From the NCBI GenBank assembly GCA_949825025.1, contig OX463781.1:4133370-4197369 (forward strand): a stretch of 64,000 nt of DNA, read 5' to 3'. Position numbers and translations under genes: made by a program. Source of the stretch: Siphlonurus alternatus. Its lineage: Eukaryota; Arthropoda; Insecta; Ephemeroptera; Siphlonuridae. The notes under the pieces are model-generated. The model did no database searches, was not told the origin of the DNA, and saw nothing but the letters and a program-made list of their open reading frames with translations. Positions 1 through 11,118 of this stretch are shown piece by piece; positions within the stretch are counted from its first letter, which is position 1; every line of letters begins with the position of its first letter.

Positions 1-87
1 ATGACAGACCAAGATTAACGCAAATCTTTATTTGATATATTACAAAATTAATCTTTAACATTCATTAGTGTACGAAAAACGTCAGCC

Positions 88-540
88 ATGAAACATTCTC
101 TCTCTTTAGTTGTTACTATTTTACTACTTGCATCTTTGTCACGGGCGCAAGTATTTGATTTTTCTAACGGAAACGATGGAAGTATCATACTACCTTGTCT
201 CAACGGAGCGGTAGGCAAGTGGATCGAAGAAGAGGCCAGTTTGTATCCAATTGGGCCCCAGAAGGGTCTGGTTTTGACCTCTGACCCAAGGTCATCGTCG
301 TGTCTCGCAACCTCTGACGTCATAACAGTCACTCCTGACTCCAAGTTCCATACCTTGATGCGAGTGCCGTATAAATTATCTTACGATAAAATGCAGGTGT
401 GGTTGGTGGAAAAGGAGAGACCTACTTATAGATATGAATGGTTCAGTATTTCCGGACCAATAGAGAGTGGAGAAGAATGGATAGAAATATCACAAGATAT
501 TCTTTCGTCTTTACCAATTACGTTTACAGGGGATTTTACG
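88..540 (+). CDS. Exon 1 of a type I membrane protein with a MAM-like ectodomain
   Basis: Encodes residues 1-151 of a predicted 385-residue surface protein. The ATG at 88 has G at -3. Residues 1-20 form a signal peptide (MKHSLSLVV, then leucine-rich, ending SRA before QVFDF). The ectodomain then alternates hydrophobic strands and has only two cysteines (LPC and SSSC), which could pair. Strand-like segments such as KMQVWLVEK, RYEWFSISG and EEWIEISQD recall the MAM or jelly-roll fold, but this is a tentative pattern match. The exon ends in codon phase 0 at a good donor (ACG|gtgagt). An open frame continues to 573 but reads intron. I do not recognise the family. The transcription start is not visible in the 87 bases upstream. 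Confidence 0.75.
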
Positions 541-1592
541 GTGAGTGTCTTTACTATATATATTATTAATTAGTAAATAACTTTTGCGTGCAAAAAGGGT
601 ATTCATATTGAATATTTTTTATTCATTTTTTGGACCTTCACCTTTGCCAGTGTTCGATGTAATCCTTTTGTAACTTATGTACCTTGTATGATCACTTATA
701 GTGTTCGTACATGCCACTAAAACTATAGTACTACGTGCGTACACTATTATAGCTTTCGTGATTCAACCGCTCACTTCCTCAGGTGATCTGAGTTAAAAGT
801 TTGTAAAGTGAATACAAAAATTCAATTAATTAACTATATCAAAATGAATATTTCAATTTGAGTAAAATTATTTTATAAAAATTAAAAGTACTCTGATTAA
901 GCAAAATTTCAATCAAGCCTAGATATAAATATTATTTGGTGTCTATTTTTCAAGTTAAACAGTTAACAATATATCATTTACTGCAAAAATTATATTTATT
1001 ATTTTACAATATTAACGATAAAAAAAATAATGAATAATTTACATAATATATGTTATGATACTGAGTAAATTCATATTGTAAAGACTGTGAAATTCACTGC
1101 ATGCATGCATTAAATGAATCTTAAAAAGATCAACAAAATGATTGAACAATGCATTTTTTTTTTAATTACAATTGCAAAATTTCTTGTATATATGCATTAT
1201 TATATAGTTTCACAAAAAGGGTTAACATTTACATGACATAGTACAAATGTAATTTATCATTATTATTGGGAGCATTTAAAAAGCAATTTTTAGCTTCACT
1301 TATATATATTAATAAGCTTCGATTTTTATCCCAGATTAATTCAAGTTCTATAAATATTAGAGCCTAAAAGCATAGAACTATAGAAATGTGATACAAAGTT
1401 TTATTAGATTTAGCCCCTAAAGTTTTAGCAACACGATTAATTAAATTTATTCCTGGATGAAAATTGAGACTATAATAAAGTGCTTTGTGAATACCCTCTA
1501 ATATATATTATTATAACTTCAAAAAAATGCTTAAATTACATTATATTTACAATCTATGTTTTACAATATTTTGTTCTGTTATTCAATTTCAG
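541..1592 (+). other. Intron of the MAM-like gene
   Basis: AT-rich intron of 1,052 bases. It starts gtgagtgtc and ends in a pyrimidine-rich tract followed by ttcaatttcag. No repeat family from the rest of the window was recognised inside it, which is unusual here. Confidence 0.7.
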
Positions 1593-2297
1593 CTCGAAAT
1601 TTGGGATAGCTCCAGCACTACATCGATCTCAATTCGATATTTTATAATCTCAGAAGTGGACCTTATCAAAACTACTGCACCTGCTCCTGAGACCACGCCT
1701 CAAACCACCACGGAGGTAGAAACATCAGTGACTACCACCACTAGTGACGGGATGGACTGCACGACCGACAGTGAGACCAGTGTGACTGAGGCTACATCAG
1801 GCACTGAGGCTAATGGTGAGGAATCTGAAGAAACATCAAGCACCGAGACCACAGAACATGTGACTGAGGCTACATCAGGCACTGAGGCTAATGGTGAGGA
1901 ATCGGAAGAAAAATCAAGCACCGAGACCATGGAATACGTGACTGAGGCTAATGAAGATTCCAGCTCAGATCTCAGCAGTGACTCAACCGCCCCGTCACCT
2001 GGAGAAAGCTCCGATGAACAATCAACACAATCTCCCGGGGGAACTTTCCTCGGAGTCTGGGGTGTGGTGATCGGTGTGGCCATCGGTGTGTTCCTAATAA
2101 GCGTCATCTTCTGTGTCGGTGGATGTTGTTGGTGGCTGATGTTTGGCAAGCGACGTCGCAAGGAGGCCCAGGATCAACTAGTGTCCTTACCAAGACTCGA
2201 ATTTCTCTCCTCTGTTTCTCACTCTGGGTCAGATTTTAGCATTGTTGGTAGGGACGATTATTGGCCAAGAAGTAACAATTGGTCTTATAAAATGTGA
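1593..2297 (+). CDS. Exon 2 of the MAM-like membrane protein: ectodomain end, mucin-like stalk, TM helix, tail
   Basis: Encodes residues 152-385 and stops at TGA 2295-2297. Joining in phase 0 gives GDFT|LEIWDSS, and the strand ISIRYFIIS completes the beta domain, which supports the junction. A stalk rich in Thr, Ser and Glu follows (TTPQTTTEVETS, then two near-identical 26-residue units VTEATSGTEANGEESEE..., then a Ser/Pro-rich part). It is a likely O-glycosylation region. A helix of about 30 hydrophobic residues (roughly 304-335, LGVWGVVIGVAIGVFLISV and a Cys/Trp-rich end) is followed by the stop-transfer motif GKRRRKE and a 50-residue cytoplasmic tail. This is type I topology. An upstream ATG at 1527 lies in the intron and is not the start. 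Function unknown: adhesion, receptor or mucin-like roles all fit. Confidence 0.75.
   Translation, partial: LEIWDSSSTTSISIRYFIISEVDLIKTTAPAPETTPQTTTEVETSVTTTTSDGMDCTTDSETSVTEATSGTEANGEESEETSSTETTEHVTEATSGTEANGEESEEKSSTETMEYVTEANEDSSSDLSSDSTAPSPGESSDEQSTQSPGGTFLGVWGVVIGVAIGVFLISVIFCVGGCCWWLMFGKRRRKEAQDQLVSLPRLEFLSSVSHSGSDFSIVGRDDYWPRSNNWSYKM
1782..1937 (+). repeat. 78-bp in-frame tandem repeat in the stalk
   Basis: Two 78-bp units (1782-1859 and 1860-1937) that differ at only a few bases, plus a partial third copy to about 1954. Each encodes 26 residues beginning VTEATSGTEANGE. The low divergence suggests recent duplication, so copy number may vary between individuals. Confidence 0.85.
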
Positions 2298-2642
2298 AAT
2301 GTTTTTTTAGTTAACCATAGCATTAACAAGAGGAGGAGGGGGGGGGGGTGAAGGGGGTCGAGATGACACGTAAATTTTTTAAAGTGGAAAGTAAAGTATG
2401 AAATATACTATTTCATACTTTTCTTTACACCAAATACTTTTCCAAAAAACGTGAAAAAAAAATCTTGGTAATTCTAAGGTCAATGGAAATTATAAGTGTT
2501 TGTAAAACAATAATTAGGGATAATATCTCATGTAATTTTTTATGCTAAATATTTTTTAAAAAAATCATGATTTTTTTTTTATTTTAAGATAGAGCACATC
2601 GAGTTTTTTATGTGTTGCTAATTTTTTTAAAATTTTAATCAC
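2298..2642. other. 3' flank of the MAM-like gene; no gene seen
   Basis: AT-rich, with a purine run (aggaggaggggggggggg) near 2330-2349. No clear AATAAA follows the stop within this stretch; the nearest good candidate is near 3229. Confidence 0.5.
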
Positions 2643-3051
2643 TTAAGGTAGAGATAATACGATTCAACTGTTCGACGTAATCACGTAATCCTCTTTGATT
2701 AACATGTTTACCTTCGCAAACTCACAAATTTTTGAAAAAAATTTTGGAGGCAGATATTAGTGCCTATTCCATGTAAAAAAATTCAAAACAATTTAACGAG
2801 TCGTTCTTTTAAATTATTATTATTTTATTTTAATTTTCAGCGGGAAGGGCTTTCCCATGAACAGACAAACTAAAAACATAATAAAAAAAAATCATGTCGT
2901 TAAATTGTCTTGAATATTTTTTGTATGGATTTTAGGCACTAAAATCTGCGTCTCAAAAAAATTTCAGATTTTTTTATGAATTTGCATGTTAATATTTACA
3001 TGTTAATCAAATGGGGCAAAAAAAAAAAGCTGATCGGTGATATCTCTATAG
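2643..3051. mobile_element. Family J hairpin MITE, copy 1
   Basis: Long imperfect inverted repeat. The left arm carries GATTAACATG...CAGATATTAGTGCC and the right arm carries the reverse complement (GGCACTAAAATCTG...CATGTTAATC). Outer ends read AAGGTAGAGATA and TATCTCTATA. Other copies lie at 28432-28829 and 60334-60737. No coding content. Confidence 0.75.
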
Positions 3052-3790
3052 CATGCATTTTCAATATTTGCATGACTGACGTCACAGCGTTTTTCTCTGG
3101 TTTTGCAGCATGATTTTAAGGGTGTAAGAAATACCAATAATATCTGAAATAAATTAACATTACAAAACTTAAGGTCTTACATTTAAATATAAAATAACAT
3201 GATTTTCATGATACGTTGTCCGTTTAAAATAAATAAAAGCATTATTAGTATTAATGCAAAAAAAAAAAAAACATTTGTTATTGAACTCATTTAAACTGAA
3301 TTATACACTATTTGTATTATATCGATTTTTTTGTACAGTAATTTTATTGTTTATAAGTATTAATATTACATATATTGCAGTGAGAATTGACGGCATACAT
3401 GCATACCTTCTCAAACTTCATCGTATCTTTGTTTCTGTTCTTTGTTTTTGACCTTAGCATTATTTATGTAACGACATATTGATTATATGATAACTAATAT
3501 TTGGTAATATAAGAATTAACAGTCATATTTATTAATATATTTATATTATAATATTAATATAATGTAATTAAAATACGTATTATTATAATATAATAATATA
3601 CTCATAACTCCATCGTAACCTCGCGGTAAAAACCAAACCATGTATGCATGCAAAACAAAATATTACTGAAATTCATGAATGATAAATATGATATGTTAAA
3701 ATTGTTATGTAAATAAACTTAATTTATTATAATTTAGATTGTTGTTGTGTGTTTTCGTTTTTACGCCAAGTATTTAAATATACCCACTCT

Positions 3791-3829
<39 letters not shown>

Positions 3830-4123
3830 GTGAAATATCTGAAATATTGCAAGAGAATGATAAAATAGTTACGTAAATGATATTCATTAAAAAAATATTC
3901 ATAGTAAAATTGTAAGTACAAAGAAAAAACAGAAACTGAAATCTTGATTTTTGTTTTTTCCCCCCCTTTCTATAACGTATTACATAATATATACGTAGCT
4001 GAAATCCGAGTGCCTCAAACTTGCAGAAAACAGTATATAGTTAGTAGTTACAATTATTATAGAATTCATTAAATTGAATGGACTTAATATTAGACTTGCA
4101 TGATGAAGTATTGTAACATAATA
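3052..4123. other. AT-rich intergenic stretch
   Basis: No gene seen. It holds a 33-base poly-A run (3795-3827) and AT-rich simple sequence around 3530-3600. Weak open frames here contain homopolymers and are not convincing. Confidence 0.5.
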
Positions 4124-4127
4124 TTAA

Positions 4128-4432
4128 AGGCACACGGGCCTCAAATTAAAAAATTGACAGTCACAGAGAGAGTTTCTTGAGTTGACAATAAACATTTGGA
4201 TTATTTTTTCCGTGCGTGATGCAGCTGAATGAGCGGGGGCTGCAAAGTAAGGATGCAGGTCCTTGATGACGTCAAAATGACGTCACAACGCACAATTATA
4301 CACCGCCATCCTTACTTTCCAGCCCCCACTCATGCAGCTGCATCATGCACGGAAAAAATAATCCAAATGTTGATTGTCAACTCAAGCAACTCTCTGTGAC
4401 TGCCTAATTTTTAATTTGATGCCCGTGTGCCT
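4128..4432. mobile_element. 305-bp palindromic MITE flanked by TTAA
   Basis: Near-complete palindrome whose ends are AGGCACACGG and CCGTGTGCCT, flanked on both sides by TTAA (4124-4127 and 4433-4436). A TTAA duplication is what piggyBac-type transposases leave, but the termini are not the usual piggyBac ones, so the superfamily is open. The loop contains two TGACGTCA-like octamers around 4265-4285. Confidence 0.8.
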
Positions 4433-4600
4433 TTAAGAGTGTAGGAGGGATAAAAAATAGCCGAAAAAATGAAATGTTATTATAATATAATAAATAATTG
4501 CTATAATTATAACATATATATTACAGTTATGTAATATTATAGCAGTTCTTATATATATTAATAGTTATATAATAAAAAAGGAAGTGGCAATCTCGGGAAT

Positions 4601-4912
4601 AATGGAATATTGACCAAAAAAATATTCATTACAAAAATGGATACAAGGTGCAGGGTTATACTTCTCTATTTTTTTTTTTTTTTTTTTTAATTTTTAAAGT
4701 CAGGGAAGTTTTGTTAAAAAGTTTTATGTCGGGTTTGAACCCACGACCCTTTTTAGGTCCTATCGTTTTATTAAGAGAGGCGTCAAGGGGCGTCATTTTC
4801 TCTGTAATTTCAATGATTTTTAAAAAATAGTTCCCTGACACTAAACAATCAGGTTAGCATAACTTTGCACCTTCTATCCATTTCTGAAATAAAAAATTTT
4901 GAGAGTATTCTG
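4601..4912. mobile_element. Divergent family B hairpin with a tRNA B-box-like centre
   Basis: The ends match family B (AATGGAATATTG... and ...GAGTATTCT, inner ACAAAAATGGATACAAGG and CCATTTCTGAAATAAAA). The middle differs and contains GGGTTTGAACCCACGACCC (about 4733-4752). Read on the minus strand this resembles a tRNA B box (GGTTCAAACCC). A poly-T run lies at about 4670-4689. Confidence 0.55.
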
Positions 4913-5204
4913 TGGAAAAAATTCTCCATTCTACCGCCCATTGAAACGTAATTTCCAAAATTTAGGAAGGAGATTGGGGAAACGAACAACATGTCACGCA
5001 TTCATGACAGTTATATAAAAAATGTAATCATGAATTAGCTACGCATGACATGAGGTTTATGATTATGACTTATGATTAATTTAAATATATATATTTTTTT
5101 ATAAATATATAGTAATGATGAAGCTAAGTATACTCCATTCTCCATTCTATAAATTTCTTTATTATCATATTTTAAATTTTGAATTATAAATTCTTATTTT
5201 AACA

Positions 5205-5525
5205 ATAGAGTATTGTCCTCAATTTTTTTTATTGCAGAAATGGATAGAGGGTGCAAAGTTATGCTATCCTGATTTTTTTCAGATTTTTTAGAGCCCGAGA
5301 ACTATTTTTAAAAAATTATTGAAAGTCCTTTTCGTGACGTCACGAGACGCCGCTCCTTAAGAAAAAGATAGGACTTGCCGCCGCGTGACGTCACAAAAAG
5401 AACTTTCAATAATTTTTTAAAAATAGTTCCAGGTCTCTAAAAAATCTGAAAAAAATCAGGGTAGCATAACTTTGCACCCTCTATCCATTTCTGCAATAAA
5501 AAAAATTGAGGACAATACTCCATTA
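5205..5525. mobile_element. Family B1 hairpin MITE, copy 1
   Basis: Imperfect palindrome. The left end reads AGAGTATTGTCCTCAA and the right end TTGAGGACAATACTCCA. The conserved inner segment is TTTATTGCAGAAATGGATAG. The centre has CGTGACGTCACG-type sequence and an AAGAAAAAGATAGG spacer. About 320 bp, no coding capacity. Sister copies lie at 15326-15649 and 33847-34172. Confidence 0.8.
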
Positions 5526-7458
5526 TCAATATAATAATTTAATAAATTATTGAGAAAATATTAATTAAAATGATCTTAAGGACAGATACAAAATTTAGTA
5601 TCTAAAAATGAAAATTTGGGGCGAAACGCTCCGTAAGATTTTAAAAAAAATAAGTATCATAATGCCTATATTACCCATGCACGTTAAATTCAATTTAGGT
5701 GGGGTAGGGGGACTTGAATTATTTTTCTACTGATAAAGTAATCATCGTGATGTTTCTGATGATGTAATATATATATATATAATGTAATGTATAAAACTGT
5801 TATATGAAAACTTATTACATATAATTGTTATCGACTATTTACGTGGGTCAGGGCTCCAATAATAATAATATGTGTTAACAAAATTATATTATATATTACA
5901 TTTACCCTCGGGAAATTTTCCAACTCTCTCTAATCTCTAATGAGATTTATGTTTAGTTTACAGATTTCTGTTCCACACATAATATTTTGAGAGGTGCATG
6001 TTGTCATCAGGCCAATCGGGAGTGAAAATTAAGTCGGGGAGGGGGGGGGGAAACCCAAACAATGAGAAGCTTCAACTGCATGATAATAAATTTCATTTAG
6101 GCACCGCCAGGGTAGGTACCTGGTTCGCCACCTGAGCTCAGGGCTTGTGGACCTCGCCAGTCCCACCTCAACAATTTTCAGTACTCAACAGTTTTTTTCT
6201 TTGCAATTATTATTAACAAAATAGTTTTCACAATCAGACGTGCAAATATTGATTGCAGCACTGAACTACATTCAAAATGAAGATCATTAATAAATATGCA
6301 GGTATTAAATAATGCAATTTATAATTTTTAATTATAATTTATAAAAAATGTCAAGCGCCTGGTGGATTGGCAACTTTTCGAACACCAGTGTGTGGCGGCG
6401 CAGCATCGCAGCGTTGAGGACGATGTACAGTCATAGCATGGTGATTAACAAGACTGCAAGATGGAATTTTCCAAGGCGGCGAGTGTACATTGCACGATAT
6501 TGCTCTTTTTTTTTGTATATTTACACATATAAATATACAGTATAGTGCATGTAGCATTTTTATAATATTATGTTTTTTTTTCTTGCATATTTTCTTCTAC
6601 ATAGTTTTAGTATTTTTAAATAATTGTACATTTTGTATATATTTTTTTATATTTACTCACTACGTTCATATGATGGTGCAATTTGTTTAATACGTATTCG
6701 TTTACGACGTATAATGTTATTATTAATTATGAGGCGTCGTTAACGGATACGTGTTAAACACCGTCATAAGAACGTATAACAATTGTAAAAGTGTACGTAT
6801 GTGTATTTATTGTAATGTATTTTTTAATAGAATAAAACGTTTAAACTGAAACTACTACGCGACGTCAATAATAAAGAAGAAAAAAAAATGCGAGTTTTTT
6901 TCGAATTACTGAATTATTTTACGAAACAAGTTTTTTTTTTGTCTTAATTAGTTTTAAAAATTCTTTTCTTTATTTTTTTTTATTTACACTCTATAGTGTA
7001 CTTACTATCATTTATGTAACAAAAAATTCATCACTGTCATCAGAATCTAAACTGTATAGCTCTTTATGTAAAAATGAACTCCAATTAAGGCATTTACTTT
7101 CATGTGCTCCGTAATATCTTTGGAACCTGACTCGCTAGCTATGATAAAATTATAGGCAACGTGTTGAGAGAAGAAAATTAATATTCTCTCTATAATTATA
7201 TAATTATCAATGGTATAGAAAAGACATTATAAACGCCTGAATGTGATCGGAAGAAAAATATTTGACTTGTGAATAATTATTTATTGTTTGACTATATAAG
7301 CCTATGGGCTATATATTATAATTTTGTATTCATTTACGGACCAATACCACTTTATGTGTTATGGTGCTTCTTTGGTGCTGCTTTATTGGTCCTCACCCTA
7401 AATATATTATTGTATATGTATAAAATTTGTCTATTTTAATTTTAACTTTGCTAAATTT
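5526..7458. other. Intergenic DNA with half of a family Q MITE and a possible retroelement tail
   Basis: No gene supported. Around 6425-6492 the sequence GGTGATTAACAAGACTGCAA...CCAAGGCGGCGAGTGTACA matches one arm of family Q. Around 6680-6850 the sequence ends in TAATAGAATAAAACG, which looks like a degraded LINE 3' end with a polyadenylation signal. This is a weak inference. 5761-5780 is an (AT)n run and 6036-6050 a G run. Confidence 0.4.
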
Positions 7459-7568
7459 TAATAAATATATAAATATAAATATAAATATAAATATAAATAT
7501 AAATATAAATATAAATATAAATATAAATATAAATATAAATATAAATATAAATATAAATATAAATATAA

Positions 7569-7599
<31 letters not shown>

Positions 7600-7665
7600 T
7601 TTTTTTTTGGTTAATAATTATGTATGCATTTATTGGTGAAATAAATAAAAAATAAATAAATAAAT
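7290..7665 (+). mobile_element. Probable LINE 3' tail with a simple-repeat expansion
   Basis: ACCACTTTATGTGTTATGGTGC near 7345 and TATTGGTGAAATAAATAAA near 7631 match, in the same order, the tail of the decayed LINE at 52741-53200. Between them sits an AAATAT hexamer array. A short retroelement 3' end with an expanded internal or terminal repeat is the simplest reading. Confidence 0.45.
7463..7600. repeat. (ATAAAT)n hexamer array running into (AT)n and poly-T
   Basis: About 20 perfect hexamer units followed by about 18 bases of AT. It generates spurious open frames in both directions. Confidence 0.95.
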
Positions 7666-8229
7666 TTGGCAAGTAACCATGTTATACACGTGATTTTTTT
7701 TATTCAAATAATTTGAAGTATCAATTAATTGCTTTTTATATATGTATTAAAATCGATAATTTTTTTAATTACGGGTGTTTTGACACATGTATCCTAGAAC
7801 CATATTTTGAAACAAATGTAATGTTTTTATGACAAAATCAATTCAACAGAATGGGGAAGTCATGTACTAATTTTTACCATTTATGAACCATGTTTTTTGG
7901 CACAATTCAGTCATGCGTGTTCACTCTTTTTGACATTTCTTAATGCACTTAATTTGACATTTCTCGAAAATTATTTTAACCAAGTTCATTCATGCACATT
8001 ATAATACATAGTGCCCCGTAAAACCCCACCATGATAATAAGGTTTGAAACCTTCGGGAATCAAACTGTCTAAAATTCACATTTTTATCTTACGCGTTTTG
8101 CTTACTATAAAAAAATTTATGAAATTATTTTAAAATATTAAACGTAAAACCAAAAAAATATATAATATATTAACACTGAATTGTTATTTATGTACTGATG
8201 AGGGAAATAAAATAAAATAAACACTTAAT

Positions 8230-8561
8230 AATGGACAACATACATGAAAAATTTTTATTGCAGAAATGAATAGAGGATACCAAATTATGCTACTCTGAAT
8301 TTTTTCAGATTTTTTTGAGACCCGGAACTATTTTTAAATAATTATTGAAAGTCCTGTGATTTCAGTTGGCACCCCTGCAGCCTTAATAAAAAGGATGGAG
8401 ACTAGACGCCTAATTGACGCCTCCAGGGGGCGTGGCCGCACTTTCGATAATTATTTAAAAATAGTTCTGGGTCTCAAAAAAATGTGAAAAAATTCAGAGT
8501 AGCATAATTTGGTACCTTCTATTCATTTCTGCAATAAAAAATTTCATGTATTTTGTCCATT
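8230..8561. mobile_element. Family B2 hairpin MITE, copy 1
   Basis: The ends read AATGGACAACATACATGAAA and the reverse complement at the right (CATGTATTTTGTCCATT). Inside is the same TTTATTGCAGAAATG arm as family B1, but outer ends and centre differ (the centre has GGGGGCGTGGCCGC). The sister copy is at 42299-42632 with the centre in the opposite orientation. Confidence 0.8.
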
Positions 8562-9097
8562 GTTAAAGTATATAATTTGTATTTGTTTATATTGAATCCA
8601 AAAGAATATTCATGTACGTTTTCAGTACATATAATATTATAGTACAGTATTTCCGTAAGCTTGGATACGTGATATAGTACATCTCCAGCCTATAACATAA
8701 AATCAATTTTCAACAGATACGATTTAAATAAACTTATTTAATTTATACCCACTTATATTACACATGAATTTTAATGTATTAGCGCATTGAATATCGTATA
8801 TATTAAATCATTCTGTTATTTCACAGATTTCTCGACCACAACTTTGTTTTTTATCCAATTCCATTCATTAATTGCTCTAATTCGAACAAAAACAATTAAA
8901 ATTCTCATGATATTACAATTTTCAATTATTTATAATTTATAATATTATCATGCAAAGGTAGAGAAATCTTTGGTATCATCATATAATAATATAATATATG
9001 GTACGTATCATGCATGTTTTTTTTAAAACAAATCTGCATGATAAATGCATACGAGTCTGAATGTATGGCAAAATGTTTTCCCTTTGTACGTTAAATG
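8562..9097. other. AT-rich intergenic stretch, nothing recognised
   Basis: No coding signal, hairpin or repeat-family match was seen. Confidence 0.5.
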
Positions 9098-9223
9098 TAC
9101 ACTCGTTGCCATGGAAAATTTCCCACTTGCAGCCTGGTTAATCATCGTACCGTGTGTTATTCTTACGGGACAAATTAAATAACAAGGTCTCAAACGGAAA
9201 TTTTCCGAGGCAATGACTGTATA
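9098..9223. mobile_element. Family Q small MITE, copy 1
   Basis: Inverted repeat beginning TACACTCGTTGCCATGG and ending CCGAGGCAATGACTGTA, with inner GCAGCCTGGTTAATCATC. Other copies are at 11119-11249, 59325-59430 and a half copy near 6425. Confidence 0.7.
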
Positions 9224-9533
9224 CTTTAAACGGACTCTAGAAAGTTTTTTTTCATTCTTTTTGCAGTGAAATTGAATGAATTTTTTCTCGTAGAATTTCC
9301 CCCGAGTGAATTAATAATTCATACTTTTACTTCTACCACCTGCACGTATTAAATTATACCACCTCTCATTCATAAAGGTGTGTCATCATAGATAATTCTT
9401 ATACACTAATGATAACATGCGCTTACATTGGGTGTAACTGCACGTCCTAATGAAGAAATTTGTCTCATATGTGGTATATACAAACCTTCGTCTATAAATA
9501 TTATATATACCTGGTAAATACCGGGGCAGATCC

Positions 9534-9773
9534 TAAAGGTGCTTTCCCATGGAGCGATGTTAAACGGGGCTTGGCGGGGCGAGAAAAGCGCACTTGCAGT
9601 GAAACCGTGTATAGCGGCCATATTGGCGAGAAAAAATCGCTGCGCGATTAGATCTCTGCGGGAAAGCGATTTTTCCTCGTCAATATGCGCGCCAGCCATA
9701 CGATTTTACTGCAAATGCACTTTTCTTGACCCGCTAAACCTCGCTCGACATCGCTCCATGGAAATGCACCTTA
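9534..9773. mobile_element. Family H MITE, copy 1
   Basis: Inverted ends AAAGGTGCTTTCCCATGGAG and CTCCATGGAAATGCACCTT. The arms contain GGCGGGGCGAGAAAAGCGCA and the motif GCGGCCATATTGGCGAG. GC-rich against its surroundings. Open frames on both strands across it are shadows of the inverted repeat. Confidence 0.75.
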
Positions 9774-10243
9774 AAGGCGGATTCACATGGCAATTTTTAT
9801 CAGGCGACACGAAGTGAATAATGCGCACTTGCTGTAAAGGTGGATTTAGATGGCGAAAACGGCGATGTGACGCGATTTTGTCACACAAGCTGTGAATAAA
9901 TCCTATGCGACGAGCGAATTCGCCAGGTTGCGGCAGCGAAATCGCGTTAATCATGCGATGCTCTTTTTCTTTAATCGCCAAATATGGCCGCCAATGGATG
10001 TTACAGCAAGTGCGCATTATTCACGTCGCGTCGCTTGGTAAAAATCGTCATGTGAATCCGCCTTATATAACATCCATTGGCGGCCATATTTGGTGATTAA
10101 ATAAAAAAAAGAGCATCGTAATTAAACGCAATATTCGCCGTCGCAACCGCGAATTCACTCGCAGCATAGGATAATTATATTTCACAGCTTTTGCGTCAAA
10201 ATCACGTCGCATCGCCGTTGTCGCCATCTGAATCCACCTTTAA
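9774..10243. mobile_element. Family G MITE, composite of a partial and a full copy
   Basis: A partial copy (9774-9834, GGCGGATTCACATGGC) abuts a fuller one (9835-10243). The latter has inverted ends GGTGGATTTAGATGGCGA and TCGCCATCTGAATCCACC and an internal inverted duplication of CATCCATTGGCGGCCATATT. It lies directly against the family H copy, with which it shares AAAGG and ATGG-GCGA terminal motifs. Confidence 0.7.
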
Positions 10244-10289
10244 GACCCCGCCGTGAGAGAGCGATTCTTCATGGTAACCTTAGACATTG

Positions 10290-10348
10290 AAACAGGTGCT
10301 TCTTTTTCGCCCCACTCGACAACGCTCCATGTAAAAGCACCTTTACAG
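10290..10348. mobile_element. Internally deleted family H remnant
   Basis: Only about 60 bp: AGGTGCTTCTTTTTCGCCCC at one end and CGCTCCATGTAAAAGCACCT at the other, so mainly the termini remain. Confidence 0.5.
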
Positions 10349-11118
10349 AAGACCATGCACAGCCGCCTCCTTTTCTATCCTAACCTTTTCGTCCACCCAG
10401 CACCTTACGGCCTAGAACAACACTACATGAACGTTAATGAAGACTGAAGTCTTTACATTTCAGAGACGAGGGTAACGCCCAACATGTTGTTGCATGAGAA
10501 AGGTTGACGTTTCGTTCGACGGGTCATTTGTCGCCTCGGGATGAGAAACAAGCCGCGCCGCTGCTGCCACCAAGCGGAAACTATCGATCTAACTCGGTAT
10601 GTTACTACTGACATCAAATATATTATATCAACACATGCTTTACCTTGATCTTTATTACCCTCGGGAAAAGTCGTTACATTTAAAAAAAAATCGTATGATA
10701 GGAATGCATGCATGTATAGCGTTCTAGAATTCCGCTACATGGTCATGTATATGGTGGATTATAAAACAATTATGTAAATAATAGCCTTTTGAATAGGGAA
10801 GTGTACTCTCTACTGGAAAAAATAAATTCAATAAAAATTAAACATAATTATGGATCTAATTTACTATGTTAAGTCTCTACGATAATTTTATTAATTATTA
10901 TTGGGTAATTTATTGAAGATGCGGGAAATTTGATTTTTTAAACAATATATTACTTGACGTTGTACTTACCTGCTAAATTAATTCAAAACTTATTGAAACA
11001 GATGCGACAAATAATTTAAAATAACAATAAAAATCATTAAATTAAAAAATAATGCATCAATGAGTAAAAATAATAATTAATTAAAAAATGCTCGTAGATT
11101 TTCTGAGAGCGAAATAGG
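10349..11118. other. Intergenic stretch, nothing recognised
   Basis: 10350-10720 is somewhat less AT-rich but shows no convincing exon. The remainder is AT-rich. Confidence 0.4.

Noticed and set aside
1700..2161. 153-residue minus-strand frame
   Set aside because: Antisense shadow of the repetitive stalk of the MAM-like gene.
7427..7672. Asn-Ile and Tyr-Ile repeat frames
   Set aside because: Translation of the AAATAT/AT microsatellite.
9406..10096. Several overlapping frames with MAAIHG, ARKNRC and similar
   Set aside because: Both arms of family G and H inverted repeats read as protein.
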